Shown: positions 9,004 to 20,516, counted from the first letter of the stretch. The stretch is DNA of 64,000 bases from Azospirillum brasilense (GCF_007827795.1 NZ_VITI01000001.1:496001-560000); one strand, 5' to 3'. Notes: generated by a model from the letters alone, not told the origin. Numbers and translations are program-made.

Positions 9004-9894
9004 TCACCCCCAGGGGCTGCGCGGCATGAAGGAGGGGCCGGCCATGCCGCGCAGCCGGCGGACCCGCTCCTCCATGTTCGGGTGGGTGGAGAACAGGCTG
9101 TCGAGGCTGCGCCCGTGCAGCGGGTTGGCGATGAACAGATGCGCCGTGGCCGGGTTGGATTCCGCCGCGTAGTTCGGGATCTGGTGGGCGTAGTTGTGGA
9201 TGCGGGTCAGCGCGTCGGCCAGCCACAGCGGGCGCCCGCAGATCTCCGCGCCGATGCGGTCGGCCTCGTACTCGCGGGTGCGGCTGATCGCCATCTGGAC
9301 GATCATCGCGGCGAAGGGGGCCAGGACGGCGATCAGGATGCCGCCGATCAGCCCCAGCGGGTTGCCACCCTGCCCGTTCTGGCTGTTGCCCTGCGACGCG
9401 CCGAAGAACATGCCGACGTTGGCGAGCATGGAAATGGCGCCCGCGATGGTCGCGGTGATCGTCATGATCAGCGTGTCGCGGTTCTTCACATGGGCCAGTT
9501 CATGGGCCATGACGCCGGCGACCTCCTCCGGGCTCAGCAGGCGCAGCAGGCCGGTGGTGGCGGCGACCGCGGCGTTTTCCGGGTTGCGCCCGGTGGCGAA
9601 GGCGTTGGGCTGGTCGTTCTCCATGATGTAGACGCGCGGCATCGGCAGGCCGGCGCGCTCGGCCAGCTGCTGGACGATGCCGTAATATTCGGGGGCGGTG
9701 TAGGCGTCGACCTCCCGCGCGCCGTACATGGAGAGCACCATGTCGCCGGAGTTCCAGTAGCTGAACAGGTTCATGCCCAGCGCCATGACGAAGGCGATCA
9801 TCATGCCGCCCTTGCCGCCGATCAGATAGCCGATGCCCATGAACAGGGCGGTCAGGCCGGCGAGGAGGATGGTGGTCTTCACATAGCTGGTCAT
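9004..9894 (-). CDS. htpX: zinc metalloprotease HtpX
   Basis: A 296-residue membrane-bound M48 peptidase. Two N-terminal membrane segments (residues ~8-27 and ~30-46) are followed by the catalytic domain with HELAH at 131-135, the third zinc ligand region [16 protein letters not shown], and further hydrophobic segments around 140-160 and 175-200. HtpX degrades misfolded inner-membrane proteins. The start at 9894 gives a family-typical N-terminus ([19 protein letters not shown]). It is divergent from the DUF1674 gene. Confidence 0.95.
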   Translation of the reverse strand: MTSYVKTTILLAGLTALFMGIGYLIGGKGGMMIAFVMALGMNLFSYWNSGDMVLSMYGAREVDAYTAPEYYGIVQQLAERAGLPMPRVYIMENDQPNAFATGRNPENAAVAATTGLLRLLSPEEVAGVMAHELAHVKNRDTLIMTITATIAGAISMLANVGMFFGASQGNSQNGQGGNPLGLIGGILIAVLAPFAAMIVQMAISRTREYEADRIGAEICGRPLWLADALTRIHNYAHQIPNYAAESNPATAHLFIANPLHGRSLDSLFSTHPNMEERVRRLRGMAGPSFMPRSPWG

Positions 9895-10048
9895 GGCGAT
9901 GTTCCGGGCGATCTTCTGGACGGTTTCACTGTTGGTTGGACGAGACGGCCCCGGCGGGGCTTTCCGCCGGGCTTGTCTGGTGATATGGGCTTGGCGGAAG
10001 GCATCGTTCAAGATGGCCCGGCACCGCACCCGACCCCAGAGGACGGCC

Positions 10049-10264
10049 ATGACCGAAACGAAGACCACCGGCGCGACACCGCAGGACGCCGCGACGCCCG
10101 CCTCCCCGGCGACCGGGGCGGACGAAACCCGGACCCCGGACGCCAAGGCCGGAGAGGCGGCCAAGGGACCCGAGCAGATGCCCGGCGAGATCGGCGGTCC
10201 GAAGGGACCGGAGCCGACCCGCTTCGGCGATTGGGAGTTCAAGGGCCGCTGCTCGGACTTCTAA
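10049..10264 (+). CDS. DUF1674 protein, SdhAF4-type succinate dehydrogenase assembly factor
   Basis: A 71-residue protein whose C-terminal 25 residues ([20 protein letters not shown], then RCSDF) match the DUF1674 signature. This family includes mitochondrial SDHAF4/Sdh8, which binds flavinylated SdhA before it joins SdhB. The N-terminal half is low-complexity (Thr, Ala, Pro) and presumably disordered. An AGAGGACGG ribosome site precedes the ATG at 10049. It stands alone, divergent from htpX. Confidence 0.85.
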   Translation: MTETKTTGATPQDAATPASPATGADETRTPDAKAGEAAKGPEQMPGEIGGPKGPEPTRFGDWEFKGRCSDF

Positions 10265-10383
10265 GCCGACCACCCTTAGGACCGATTGCCTGAACACCCC
10301 TGCTCCGAAATTGAATACATACGCAACCAGGACACTATGCCTAGGTTGTGCTTGATCCGTTCCTGTTCTCGCGCTACTCTGTA

Positions 10384-10409
10384 ACCGGTTCGCCCCATCG
10401 CGAACCGGT
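10384..10409 (+). promoter_or_regulatory. 10-bp inverted repeat in the leader of the nuclease gene
   Basis: ACCGGTTCGC, 6-base spacer, GCGAACCGGT. It ends 3 bases before the ribosome site (GGGAG at 10413) of the gene starting at 10429. It could be an operator or an RNA hairpin that masks the ribosome site. No T-run follows, so it is not a terminator. Confidence 0.5.
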
Positions 10410-10428
10410 ACCCGGGAGAGTTCGCGCT

Positions 10429-10926
10429 ATGGGATCGCACAGGCCCGTCAGCCCATGTCGGCCCCGCACTACCGGGATATGGGCCGGGATGTCGCTCGCC
10501 ACTCTGTGCATTTCGCTGGCCGGCACCGTCCAGGCCGCTCCGCCCGCCCTGCCCGGCCCGATCCCGGCGGAGGTTCTGGAGATTCTGGACGGCGACACGC
10601 TGCTGGTGCGCGCCACCATCTGGCTGGGTCAGGTGGTGGAAACCCATGTCCGGGTGGAGGGGCTGGATGCGCCGGAGATGCGCGCCCGCTGCCCCCGTGA
10701 GCGGGAACTGGCGGAGTCCGCCCGCGACCACGCGCGCCGTCTGATCGGGGCCGCCCCGGTGCGGCTGCTCGACGTCCAGCCCGACAAGTATGGCGGGCGG
10801 GTGCGCGCCCGCGTGCTGACCGGCGGGGGCGCCGACCTGTCGGCCGCGCTGATCGAGGCGGGACTCGCCCGCCCCTATCACGGCGAACGGCGCCAGCCCT
10901 GGTGCGACGGGACGGGCATGGGCTAA
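10429..10926 (+). CDS. exported thermonuclease-like (SNase fold) protein
   Basis: A 165-residue protein. A long N-terminal region with a hydrophobic stretch (SLATLCISLAGTVQA) looks like a signal peptide, cleaved near residue 41. The mature part follows the staphylococcal-nuclease pattern: EVLEILDGDTLLVRA, VRVEGLDAPEMRARC, and later DKYGGRVRARVL and LIEAGLARPY. The Arg of the first active-site motif is present (VEGLDAPEMR). The start at 10429 has a good ribosome site; an earlier in-frame ATG at 10348 would include the leader hairpin. Confidence 0.75.
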   Translation: MGSHRPVSPCRPRTTGIWAGMSLATLCISLAGTVQAAPPALPGPIPAEVLEILDGDTLLVRATIWLGQVVETHVRVEGLDAPEMRARCPRERELAESARDHARRLIGAAPVRLLDVQPDKYGGRVRARVLTGGGADLSAALIEAGLARPYHGERRQPWCDGTGMG

Positions 10927-11006
10927 CCCGGTTCCACCAAAGGACGAATCGGGAACCCGTCGTCTCGCTCCGCTGTTGCCCCTCCCACCAAGGAGGAGAG
11001 CGAACC

Positions 11007-11363
11007 ATGACGACCCAAGTCTCGGCTTACGTCCCCGGCGCCATCGCCTTGCTGGCCGCCAGCCTCGCCCTGTCCAGCGGTGCCGCCGCACAGGACGCCA
11101 AGACGATGGAGGGCGGTCTCGGCGCCGCCCCGCCGTCCCAGGGCGAAGCCTGGATGGAATCGACCGGCGCCCAGGACCCGACTCTGGGCGAGCGCCGCAC
11201 CGACAAACAGAGGAACGCGGCGGAGTCCCGCGCGCAGGGCCGCATCGGCTCCGTCCCTGACGCGGCGAGCGGCGAGTCCGGCCTGAAGCCCGGCACCGCC
11301 GAAGCCGTGAAGTCCCAGTCCGGCAGCGGCTCGTCCGACGGATCGGACTCCACGCCCAAGTAA
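11007..11363 (+). CDS. small secreted hypothetical protein
   Basis: A 118-residue protein with a strong AGGAGGAG ribosome site before the ATG at 11007. It has a clear signal peptide (YVPGAIALLAASLALSSGAA, cleavage near AAAQ). The mature part is hydrophilic, rich in Gly, Ser and charged residues, and ends in a Ser/Gly tail (KSQSGSGSSDGSDSTPK). It has no Cys and I recognise no family; it is probably a disordered periplasmic protein. Confidence 0.7.
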   Translation: MTTQVSAYVPGAIALLAASLALSSGAAAQDAKTMEGGLGAAPPSQGEAWMESTGAQDPTLGERRTDKQRNAAESRAQGRIGSVPDAASGESGLKPGTAEAVKSQSGSGSSDGSDSTPK

Positions 11364-11369
11364 CGGTCC

Positions 11370-11403
11370 AAAAAAGAAAACCGGGGGCCACGAAGGCCCC
11401 CGG
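11370..11403 (-). terminator. rho-independent terminator of acs
   Basis: Stem CCGGGGGCC (11381-11389), loop of 5, and GGCCCCCGG (11395-11403). On the minus strand it is followed by TTTTCTTTTTT, so it terminates acs, which ends at 11433. On the plus strand there is no T-run. Confidence 0.85.
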
Positions 11404-11432
11404 TCCGTAACAGGTTCCGATAAACGCCGCGA

Positions 11433-13373
<1,941 letters not shown>

Positions 13374-13684
13374 TGGCTCGCGATTCCCCCGTAGTGCTTC
13401 TGGTTACGCCCTGAAGGGCTGTTGGGGAGCGGTTTCCGGCCGCCCCTGTTGCGGGACATTATCCACACAAGTTCCCGTCTCTACAAGCAGAACGGCTGAT
13501 TGTCCGCCCCCTCCATCGGGGCTTTCCGTTCCACTTTGTTGCAGCGCATCGCCCGTTCTTTTGATTTCACCGGCATCTGGGACGACACGACAGCGCGACT
13601 ATTTGTCGCGCATAGCACGAAAGCATGAGGACGCCCTTCGGGCGGCCGCTTAACCCGGCCTTAACCACCGCATCGTTAGCGTGC
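13374..13684. promoter_or_regulatory. divergent intergenic region upstream of acs, with palindrome
   Basis: A 311-bp non-coding gap. It contains a perfect 7-bp inverted repeat, GCGCGAC-TATTT-GTCGCGC at 13593-13611, and a second GC-rich repeat at about 13627-13644 (GACGCCCTTCGGGCGGCC). Either could be an operator for acs or for the rightward gene. No promoter can be assigned with confidence. Confidence 0.45.
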
Positions 13685-14020
13685 ATGCTGTTCACCCAAC
13701 AGCAGGGCACCGGGATGGCCAGCACGACCAACGCGGACGGCACCACCGGAAACGGCACGACCGGCGGCAGCGCCGGGCCTGGCATCGAACTGGCCGGGCG
13801 CCTGTCCGAGATGGGCAGCCGCACCAGCCTGATGGTGATCGACGCGGCTCTGCGTACGGCGTCGCTGGCCGAGTTGGAGGCGTCCGGTTCCGCCGCCCTG
13901 GCGCCGTTCGGGGAAGACGCGGGCTTCGCCGGAGCCGCGGCGGAGATGCAGGCGCTGGCCCGCCGGATGCTTCAGGCCACGCAGGATTTCCAGGCGGCCA
14001 TCTGCGAACCGGCGGAATAA
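13685..14020 (+). CDS. hypothetical protein
   Basis: A frame of 111 residues from the ATG at 13685; alternative starts are 13625 and 13715, and none has a convincing ribosome site. The N-terminus is Gly/Thr-rich and the remainder is two or three Ala-rich amphipathic helices (ELAGRLSEMGSRTSLMVIDA; AAEMQALARRMLQATQDFQA). That pattern is phasin- or Hpt-like in look only. No membrane segment or Cys. I do not recognise it. Confidence 0.5.
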   Translation: MLFTQQQGTGMASTTNADGTTGNGTTGGSAGPGIELAGRLSEMGSRTSLMVIDAALRTASLAELEASGSAALAPFGEDAGFAGAAAEMQALARRMLQATQDFQAAICEPAE

Positions 14021-14062
14021 CCGCCGCCGCAGACAGCCTCCCTCAACAAGTCCAAAGAGCCG

Positions 14063-14476
14063 TCACGCCTCGATCCCGGCCAGCGCGCAGACATGCGCCC
14101 ATTCGGCGTCCGACACCGGGCAGACCGACAGGCGCGACTGCTTGACCAGGGCCATGCCCTGAAGCAGCGGGTCGGCCTTCATCGTCTTCAGCGTGACCGG
14201 CGTCTTCACGGGCAGCAGCGCCCGCACGTCGACCATGCCGAAGCGGCCCGCCTCGTCGCTCGGGTCCGGGTAGTATTCCCGCGCGATCTCGACGACCCCG
14301 ACCACCTCCAGCCCCTCGTTCGAGTGGTAGAAGAAGGCGCGGTCGCCGATCTTCATGGCCTTCAGGTTGTTCGACGCCTGATGGTTGCGCACGCCGTCCC
14401 AATGGGTGGTGCCGTCGGCGACCATGCGCTCCCACGAATATTTGAAGGGCTCCGACTTCAGAAGCCAGCGGGCCAT
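14063..14476 (-). CDS. EVE domain-containing protein
   Basis: A 137-residue protein that is entirely an EVE domain, related to the PUA/YTH fold (thymocyte nuclear protein 1 type). Visible hallmarks are the start WLLKSEPFKYSWERM, WDGVRNHQASNNLKAMKIGD and AFFYHSNEGLEVVGVVEIAR. EVE domains bind modified bases in DNA or RNA in characterised cases. It is the last gene of the tsaD-GNAT-gpsA-YciI-EVE run, 16 bases after the YciI gene. Confidence 0.9.
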   Translation of the reverse strand: MARWLLKSEPFKYSWERMVADGTTHWDGVRNHQASNNLKAMKIGDRAFFYHSNEGLEVVGVVEIAREYYPDPSDEAGRFGMVDVRALLPVKTPVTLKTMKADPLLQGMALVKQSRLSVCPVSDAEWAHVCALAGIEA

Positions 14477-14492
14477 CGTCGTCCGCCCCCGC

Positions 14493-14777
14493 TCAGGACT
14501 TCGGGTAGACCCGGCGCCACGCCCGGATCTCCACGCTCTCGAACAGCCCGGCCTGGGCGTAGGGGTCGTTGGCGGCGAAGTCCTTCGCGGCGGCCTCGTC
14601 GGCGCACTCCACGATCAGCAGGCTCCCGGCCATGCCTTGGCCGTCGTCGGACAGCAGCGGGCCAGCGGCGAACAGGCGGTCGGCGTGCGCCTCCAGATAG
14701 GCCAGATGGGCGGGGCGGTTGTCGGCCCGCACCTGGGCGGCGCCGGCCTTGTCGGTGCAATGGAACATGTACAGCAT
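14493..14777 (-). CDS. YciI family protein
   Basis: A 94-residue protein of the YciI family (dimeric alpha-beta ferredoxin-like fold). Visible features are RPAHLAYLEAHADRLFAAGP with the conserved His and the C-terminal DPYAQAGLFESVEIRAWRRV, including the Asp-Pro-Tyr typical of the family. Its biochemical role is not established in general. The start at 14777 (MLYMFHCTDK) is the only reasonable one. It is followed closely by the EVE gene. Confidence 0.9.
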   Translation of the reverse strand: MLYMFHCTDKAGAAQVRADNRPAHLAYLEAHADRLFAAGPLLSDDGQGMAGSLLIVECADEAAAKDFAANDPYAQAGLFESVEIRAWRRVYPKS

Positions 14778-14921
14778 GGGGAACCCCTTCCGTTCGGTCG
14801 GGCGGGAGCCTAGCGCAGCCGCGACCGCTGCGGAAGGTGCCGCGACGCGCGGCCTTCCGCAGACGCGGGGTGCCTCAGCGGTGCAACCAGAGGAAGGGCG
14901 CGCGCAGCGGCGGCGGACGCC

Positions 14922-14953
14922 CGGGACGCGCGGGACGCGCGGGACGCGCGGGA
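14922..14953. repeat. 9-bp tandem repeat, about 3.5 units
   Basis: CGGGACGCG repeated at 14922, 14931 and 14940, plus a partial fourth unit. It lies in the 397-bp stretch between gpsA and the YciI gene. A weak 54-codon frame on the minus strand (14975-15140) is also present in this stretch, ending in an Arg/Lys-rich tail. I do not list it as a gene. Confidence 0.8.
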
Positions 14954-15174
14954 CCGCCGTCGCAGCGGTGTCGCTCAGGCGCCGCGCTGTTTTCGCCCGT
15001 CCCCGCTCCGTCGGGCGGCGATCGTCCGCCCGGCGTCCAGCAGTGCGACGGCGCGGAGCGCCAGCAGGGCGAGCGGGTGCGGCGGGGCGAACATGGAACG
15101 GACTCCGATTATGACGGCGCGAAGCCTCGCAAAACCCATCCGATCTTGCAACCATTCCGTAGACGGCCGCCCCC

Positions 15175-16185
15175 TCAGCGCCCCTCTTCGCGGAACGGCC
15201 GCGACAGCAGCCCGTCGATCGTCGCGTCCAGCCCGGCGCCGTGGTTCAGGATGGCGTCCACGGCGGCGCACAGCGGCATGTCGACGCCCTTCTCCCCGGC
15301 CAGCCCGACCACCGCGGCGGCGGTGTAGACGCCCTCGGCGACGGAGCGGCGCTCCGCCAGCACCTCGGCCAGCGTCCGGCCGGCGCCCAGGGCGGCGCCC
15401 AGCGACATGTTGCGCGATTGCAGGCTGGAGCAGGTCAGCGTCAGGTCGCCCAGCCCCGACAGCCCCATCAGCGTCTCCGGCCGCCCGCCGAGCGCCAGGG
15501 CCAGCCGGGTGATCTCGGCCAGCCCGCGGGTGATCAGCGCCGCCCGCGCGTTGTCGCCCAGCTTGCGGCCCTCCACCACACCGCAGGCGATGGCCAGCAC
15601 GTTCTTCACCGCCCCACCGATCTGCGAGCCCACCACATCGTCGGACAGGTAGGGGCGGAAGGTGCGGCTGCCCAGCGCCTCGACCAGGCGGGCGCCCAGC
15701 GCGGCGTCGGCGCAGGCCAGCGTCACCGCGGTCGGCAGGCCGCGCGCCACCTCCGCCGCGAAGGTCGGGCCCGACAGCACGGCCAGCGGGGTCCCCGCCG
15801 GCAGCGCGGCGGCGGCCGCCTCGCTCATCAGGGCGTGGCTGTCCAGCTCGATCCCCTTGGCGCAGATGACCAGCGGGGTGCCCGGCCGCAGATGGGCGGC
15901 GAGGCCGGCGCAGGCGCTGCGCAGATGCTGGGCCGGGGTGACGAGCAGGATGGCGTCGCAGGCGGCAACCTCGCCCAGATCGCCGGTCGCGCGCAACTCG
16001 GCGGGCAGGGTCACGCCCGGCAGATAGTCGCGGTTCTCCCGCGCGGCGTTGACCGACTCGACCACCGCCGGCTCGCGCGCCCACAGCAGGGCCTCCCGTC
16101 CGGCGCGCAGGGCGGCCAGAGCCAGCGCCGTGCCCCAGGCCCCGCCGCCAATCACGCCGATGCGCCGGAAGTCCGTTGCCGCCAT
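15175..16185 (-). CDS. gpsA: NAD(P)-dependent glycerol-3-phosphate dehydrogenase
   Basis: A 336-residue cytoplasmic enzyme that reduces dihydroxyacetone phosphate to sn-glycerol 3-phosphate for phospholipid synthesis. The N-terminal Rossmann motif [13 protein letters not shown], the [17 protein letters not shown] motif, [12 protein letters not shown] with the catalytic lysine just before it (GAVKNVLA), and [13 protein letters not shown] are all visible. It belongs to the tsaD-GNAT-gpsA minus-strand run. Confidence 0.96.
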   Translation of the reverse strand: MAATDFRRIGVIGGGAWGTALALAALRAGREALLWAREPAVVESVNAARENRDYLPGVTLPAELRATGDLGEVAACDAILLVTPAQHLRSACAGLAAHLRPGTPLVICAKGIELDSHALMSEAAAAALPAGTPLAVLSGPTFAAEVARGLPTAVTLACADAALGARLVEALGSRTFRPYLSDDVVGSQIGGAVKNVLAIACGVVEGRKLGDNARAALITRGLAEITRLALALGGRPETLMGLSGLGDLTLTCSSLQSRNMSLGAALGAGRTLAEVLAERRSVAEGVYTAAAVVGLAGEKGVDMPLCAAVDAILNHGAGLDATIDGLLSRPFREEGR

Positions 16186-16269
16186 GGATGCCCCCCGATT
16201 GTAAGATGTGCCTTGTAAGGTTTTGCCGGCCTGTTTAGGCGGAGCGCCCTCGGTCCGCAACCCGGACGG

Positions 16270-16737
16270 TCACGCCTCCGGCGTCAGCAGAAGCTTCATC
16301 CCGACATGGCTCGCCCGGAAACCCAGCCGCTCGTAAAAGCGGTGGGCGTCGGTGCGCCGGGTCTGGCTGGTCAGCTGCACCATCACGCAGCCCTCGGCGC
16401 GGGCCAGCGCGATGGCGTGCCGCATCATGGCGCTGCCGATCCCCTGGCCGCGCAACGCGCCGTCCACCTTCACCGCCTCCACCGTCGCCCGCGCCGCCCC
16501 CCGGCGGGCCAGCCCGTGGGTGACGGTGAACTGGAAGCAGCCGACGATCCGCCCGTCCTGCTCCGCCAGCACGATGGAATTGCCCGGCTGGGCGGCCATG
16601 CGGTCGAAGGCGTCCCAATAGAGCGGGTCCAGCGGCTCGCCATAGACATCGCCGCCGGTGGACAGGGCGTCGTCTGCGGTCAGCCGGACGATCTCCGGCA
16701 CGTCGTCGCGCCCGGCGGTGCGGAAGGTCAAAGCCAT
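16270..16737 (-). CDS. GNAT family N-acetyltransferase
   Basis: A 155-residue single GNAT domain. The acetyl-CoA binding signature is visible as VDGALRGQGIGSAMMRHAIA (RxxGxG/A type), followed by VQLTSQTRRTDAHRFYERLG, the usual final motif with FYxxxGF. The substrate cannot be predicted. It is located 13 bases downstream of tsaD and upstream of gpsA, so it is probably in the same operon. Confidence 0.88.
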   Translation of the reverse strand: MALTFRTAGRDDVPEIVRLTADDALSTGGDVYGEPLDPLYWDAFDRMAAQPGNSIVLAEQDGRIVGCFQFTVTHGLARRGAARATVEAVKVDGALRGQGIGSAMMRHAIALARAEGCVMVQLTSQTRRTDAHRFYERLGFRASHVGMKLLLTPEA

Positions 16738-16750
16738 GCCGGACTCATCC

Positions 16751-17824
16751 TCACGCCTTCACGCCGGAGCCGACCCCGGCCTTGCCGATGGCGGGCTTCG
16801 CGGTCGGATCGAGCGGCCAGCGCGGGCGCGGGGCGAAGTCCAGCGGGTCGGTCTGGCCCAGCCGCAAGCGCTCGATCCCCGCCCAGGCGATCATCGCTGC
16901 GTTGTCGGTGCACAGCCGCAGCGGCGGCGCCACGAAGGGCATGCCCTCGCGGTCGGCCAGCTTTTGCAGGCGGGCGCGCAGCGTCCTGTTGGCCGCCACG
17001 CCACCGGCCACCACCAGGGCGCCGCCCTGCGGGTGAATCTCCTTGAACTGGCGCATGGCGCGGGCGCAGCGGTCGGCCATCACCTCGGCCACCGTGTTCT
17101 GGAAGGCGGCGGCGAGGTCGGCCTGATCCTCCCCTGACAGGGGCGTCCCCAGCTCCTCGACATGGCGCCGCACCGCGGTCTTCAGGCCGGAGAAGGAGAA
17201 ATCACAGCCGGGGCGCCCGACCATCGGACGCGGCAGGTCGAAGCGGCCCGGATTAGTCGCCAGCGCCGCCGCCTTCTCCAGCAGCGGCCCGCCGGGATAG
17301 CCGAGACCGAGCAGCTTGGCCGTCTTGTCGAACGCCTCCCCCACCGCGTCGTCGATGGTGGTGCCGAGCCGCCGGTACCGGCCCACCCCCTCGACCACCA
17401 GAAGCTGGCAGTGCCCGCCGGACACCAGCAGCAACAGGTAGGGGAAGGGCACGTTGTCGGTCAGCCGGGCGGTCAGCGCGTGGCCTTCCAGATGGTTCAC
17501 CGCGACGAAGGGCAGCCCGCGCGCCGCGGCGATGGCCTTGGCGGTCATCACCCCGACGATCACCCCGCCGATCAGCCCCGGCCCGCCGGTCGCCGCCACG
17601 GCGTCGATGTCGGCGAAGCCCAGCCCGGACTCCGCCATGGCGCGGCGGATCAGCCCGTCCAGATGCTCCAGATGGGCGCGCGCGGCGATTTCCGGCACCA
17701 CCCCGCCATAGGGCGTGTGGTCGTCCAGCTGCGAGAGCACCACGTCGGCGCGGATCTCCCGCGCGTCGGTCACGATGGCCGCCGCCGTCTCGTCGCAGCT
17801 CGTTTCGATTCCAAGAACGATCAT
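16751..17824 (-). CDS. tsaD: tRNA N6-adenosine threonylcarbamoyltransferase TsaD
   Basis: A 357-residue TsaD/Kae1/Qri7 protein that transfers threonylcarbamoyl to A37 of ANN-decoding tRNAs together with TsaB and TsaE. Motifs are [14 protein letters not shown] at the N-terminus, the metal site [28 protein letters not shown] and [15 protein letters not shown]. The start at 17824 gives the canonical [12 protein letters not shown]. It is the head of a minus-strand run and is divergent from the methyltransferase gene. Confidence 0.97.
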   Translation of the reverse strand: MIVLGIETSCDETAAAIVTDAREIRADVVLSQLDDHTPYGGVVPEIAARAHLEHLDGLIRRAMAESGLGFADIDAVAATGGPGLIGGVIVGVMTAKAIAAARGLPFVAVNHLEGHALTARLTDNVPFPYLLLLVSGGHCQLLVVEGVGRYRRLGTTIDDAVGEAFDKTAKLLGLGYPGGPLLEKAAALATNPGRFDLPRPMVGRPGCDFSFSGLKTAVRRHVEELGTPLSGEDQADLAAAFQNTVAEVMADRCARAMRQFKEIHPQGGALVVAGGVAANRTLRARLQKLADREGMPFVAPPLRLCTDNAAMIAWAGIERLRLGQTDPLDFAPRPRWPLDPTAKPAIGKAGVGSGVKA

Positions 17825-17896
17825 GACCGCCAAACTAGCCGTCTCCTCCGCTCTGGTATAGGGTCTTGGCCCGGATTTCTCAGGGTTTCGCCCTCC

Positions 17897-18733
17897 ATGA
17901 ACAAAGACGTCCCCGACGACGACGCCAGCATCGTCTATTACGACGGCGACTATCCGTCGCTGGAGATCGGGGAGGCGCGGGCGGAGCACGCCGCGACGCT
18001 GGCCCGGCTCGGCATGCTGGGCGACGTCCCCTTCTACAAGGAGCGCGCGGCGGAGGCCGGCGGCCCGGTTCTGGAGATCGGCTGCGGCACCGGGCGCCTG
18101 ACCATCCCGCTGGCCCGCGCCGGGCACGAGGTGTGGGCGGTCGACGTCTCCGCCGCCATGCTCGACCAGCTCCGCGCGAAGCTGGCGCGCGAGGCGCCGG
18201 AGGTGCAGGCCCGCGTCCATCCGGTGCGGCAGGACGCCACGGCGCTCGATCTGCCGGTGCGGGATTTCCGGCTCGCCGCCATTCCCTTCAACGTGCTGAT
18301 GCTGATTCCCGATCTGGCGGCGGAACGACGCGCGCTGGCCGCCGCCGCCGCACATCTGGCGCCGGGCGGCACGCTGGCGCTGGACGTGATGAACCCGCTG
18401 ACGCTGCCGATGGACGCCGAGACGAAGCCCAGCCCGTCGGAGCCGCGGCGCAGCCCGCACAACGGCAACAGCTACATCCGCAACACGATGGCCTCCCGCC
18501 TGGACGAGGGGCAGTGCCAGCGCATCCACGGCTGGTACGACGAGCTGTTGCCCGACGGCAAGATCGCGGTGACCGAGTACGGTTTCACCTGGCGGATGAT
18601 CTTCCGCTACGAGCTGGAGCTGATGCTGGAAAGCGCCGGATTCGCGATCGAACGGCTGGCCGGCGATTTCGAGGACGCCGCCTGGACGGTGGACAGCCGC
18701 CGCATGGTCGTCACGGCGCGGCGCGCATCCTGA
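17897..18733 (+). CDS. class I SAM-dependent methyltransferase
   Basis: A 278-residue protein with a Rossmann-type methyltransferase core. Motif I is [19 protein letters not shown] and motif [20 protein letters not shown]; the post-motif region is [20 protein letters not shown], and the last strands ([20 protein letters not shown]) are typical. The substrate is unknown. The start at 17897 is supported by homology-like composition after it and random-looking frame before it. It is divergent from tsaD and upstream of hemC. Confidence 0.85.
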   Translation: MNKDVPDDDASIVYYDGDYPSLEIGEARAEHAATLARLGMLGDVPFYKERAAEAGGPVLEIGCGTGRLTIPLARAGHEVWAVDVSAAMLDQLRAKLAREAPEVQARVHPVRQDATALDLPVRDFRLAAIPFNVLMLIPDLAAERRALAAAAAHLAPGGTLALDVMNPLTLPMDAETKPSPSEPRRSPHNGNSYIRNTMASRLDEGQCQRIHGWYDELLPDGKIAVTEYGFTWRMIFRYELELMLESAGFAIERLAGDFEDAAWTVDSRRMVVTARRAS

Positions 18734-18820
18734 GACGCGCGGCGACATGTTTCACCAAAGAGTAGCACGCCCGTCACCAGGGCTTGCAAACCGCGGTGGA
18801 TCGCCTAGAACACTGGCCTC

Positions 18821-19747
18821 ATGACCCAACCGCTCCGCATCGGCACGCGCGGCAGCCCGCTGGCGCTGGCGCAGGCCCACGAGACCCGCGACCGGCTGAT
18901 CGCGGCGCACCCGCATCTGGCCGCCCCCGGCGCCATCGAGATCGTCGTCTTCAAGACGACCGGCGACCGCATCCTGGACCGCACGCTGGCCGAGGCCGGC
19001 GGCAAGGGCCTGTTCACCAAGGAACTGGAGGACGCGCTGCTCGACGGCGGCGCCGACCTCGCCGTCCATTCGATGAAGGACGTGCCGACCTGGATGCCGG
19101 AGGGGCTGGAGATTTCCACGCTCCTGCCGCGCGAGGACACGCGCGACGCCTTCTTCTCGCGCGGCGGACACACGGTGGACACGCTGCCCGCCGGCTCCGT
19201 CGTCGGCACCGCCGGATTGCGCCGTCAGGCCCAGATCCTGGAACGGCGGCCCGACCTCAAGGTCGTACCCTTCCGCGGCAACGTGCAGACGCGCCTCGCC
19301 AAGCTGGAGGCCGGGGAGGTCGACGCCACCCTGCTGGCGCTCGCCGGGCTGCGTCGTCTCGGCCTGACCGACCGCATCACCGCCGTGCTGGAGCATGACG
19401 AAATGCTGCCCGCCGTCGCCCAGGGCGCCATCGGCATCGAGATCCGCAGCGCCGACGACGCCACCCGCGCCTTGCTCGCCCCGCTGAACTGCGCCGCCAC
19501 CGCGGCCCGCGTCACGGCGGAGCGCGCGTTGCTCGCCATGCTCGACGGCTCCTGCCGCACCCCGATCGCCGCTCTGTCCACGCTGGACGGCGACCGGCTG
19601 CACCTGAAGGCCAAGGTGCTGTCCAACGACGGGCGGCAGGTCTTCCGGGCGGAGCGCAGCGGCAACGCCGGCGATGCCGCCGCCATCGGCGCGGACGCCG
19701 GTGCGGAGATCAAGGCGGTTCTGCCGCCCGACTTCTTCAAGAGCTGA
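18821..19747 (+). CDS. hemC: hydroxymethylbilane synthase (porphobilinogen deaminase)
   Basis: A 308-residue enzyme that condenses four porphobilinogen molecules to hydroxymethylbilane. The N-terminal motif is RIGTRGSPLALAQAHETRD. ADLAVHSMKDVPTWMPEGLE carries substrate-binding residues. The dipyrromethane-cofactor cysteine lies in LAMLDGSCRTPIAAL. It is the first gene of the haem operon hemC-hemD-Mic60-like-hemY. Confidence 0.97.
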   Translation: MTQPLRIGTRGSPLALAQAHETRDRLIAAHPHLAAPGAIEIVVFKTTGDRILDRTLAEAGGKGLFTKELEDALLDGGADLAVHSMKDVPTWMPEGLEISTLLPREDTRDAFFSRGGHTVDTLPAGSVVGTAGLRRQAQILERRPDLKVVPFRGNVQTRLAKLEAGEVDATLLALAGLRRLGLTDRITAVLEHDEMLPAVAQGAIGIEIRSADDATRALLAPLNCAATAARVTAERALLAMLDGSCRTPIAALSTLDGDRLHLKAKVLSNDGRQVFRAERSGNAGDAAAIGADAGAEIKAVLPPDFFKS

Positions 19748-19760
19748 CGGGCGGCAGGCG

Positions 19761-20516
19761 ATGGCGGGTCCCCACCTCCTGGTCACCCGTCCGGCGGAGG
19801 ATTCCGAGCCGCTGGCGGCCCGTCTCCGAGCGCTGGGATTCGCCGTATCGGTGGAGCCGATGCTGGACATCCGCTGGCTGGACGGGCCGGAGCCGGACAT
19901 CGGGAACGTACAGGCCCTCCTCTTCACCAGCGCAAACGGCGTACGGGGCTACACCAGACGTACGAGCCGGCTTGACCGTCCGGTCTATGCGGTCGGCGAC
20001 GCCACCGCGACCGCCGCCCGCGAGGCTGGTTTCACGCAGGTCGAAAGCGCGTCCGGCGACGTGTACGCTCTGGCCGATCTGGTGCGCCGACGCTGCGCTG
20101 CAGCGGCGGGTCCGCTACTTCATGTCGCAGGAAGCAAGCTCGCCGGCGACCTGTCGGCCATGCTGGGCGAGGCCGGATTTTCCATCCTGCGGGAAACGCT
20201 GTACGACGCCGTTCCGAGCGCGCGGCTGTCGGATGGCACGGCGGCGCTGCTGCGTACGGGAACACTGGACGCTGTGTTGTTTTTCTCTCCCCGTACCGCC
20301 CGTTCGTTTGTTAGGCTTGTCGCCGAGGCCGGGCTCATCGACCGCTGTCGTACAGTGGACGCGCTCTGCCTCAGCCCCGCGGTCGCGGAGGCCGCCCGCG
20401 CGTACGGTGAGCTGGGAGTGACACCGTGGCAGAACGTACGGGTGGCGCCACGGCCGGAGCAGGACTCTCTGCTCGGCCTGCTGCCGGAAGCATCCGGCGG
20501 CACGGGCCGGGCTTGA
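19761..20516 (+). CDS. hemD: uroporphyrinogen-III synthase
   Basis: A 251-residue HemD-family protein (two alternating Rossmann-like domains). Sequence identity in this family is low; support comes from the start LLVTRPAEDSEPLAARL, LLFTSANGVRGYTRR, DAVLFFSPRTARSFVRLV and the position 13 bases after hemC. It cyclises hydroxymethylbilane with inversion of ring D to uroporphyrinogen III. A distinctive codon pattern with many GTAC/CGTACG words is visible here but not in its neighbours; it may only reflect local composition. Confidence 0.9.
   Translation: MAGPHLLVTRPAEDSEPLAARLRALGFAVSVEPMLDIRWLDGPEPDIGNVQALLFTSANGVRGYTRRTSRLDRPVYAVGDATATAAREAGFTQVESASGDVYALADLVRRRCAAAAGPLLHVAGSKLAGDLSAMLGEAGFSILRETLYDAVPSARLSDGTAALLRTGTLDAVLFFSPRTARSFVRLVAEAGLIDRCRTVDALCLSPAVAEAARAYGELGVTPWQNVRVAPRPEQDSLLGLLPEASGGTGRA

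Noticed and set aside
14975..15140. 54-codon minus-strand frame between gpsA and the YciI gene
   Set aside because: No convincing ribosome site, low-complexity basic tail; possible but not supported.
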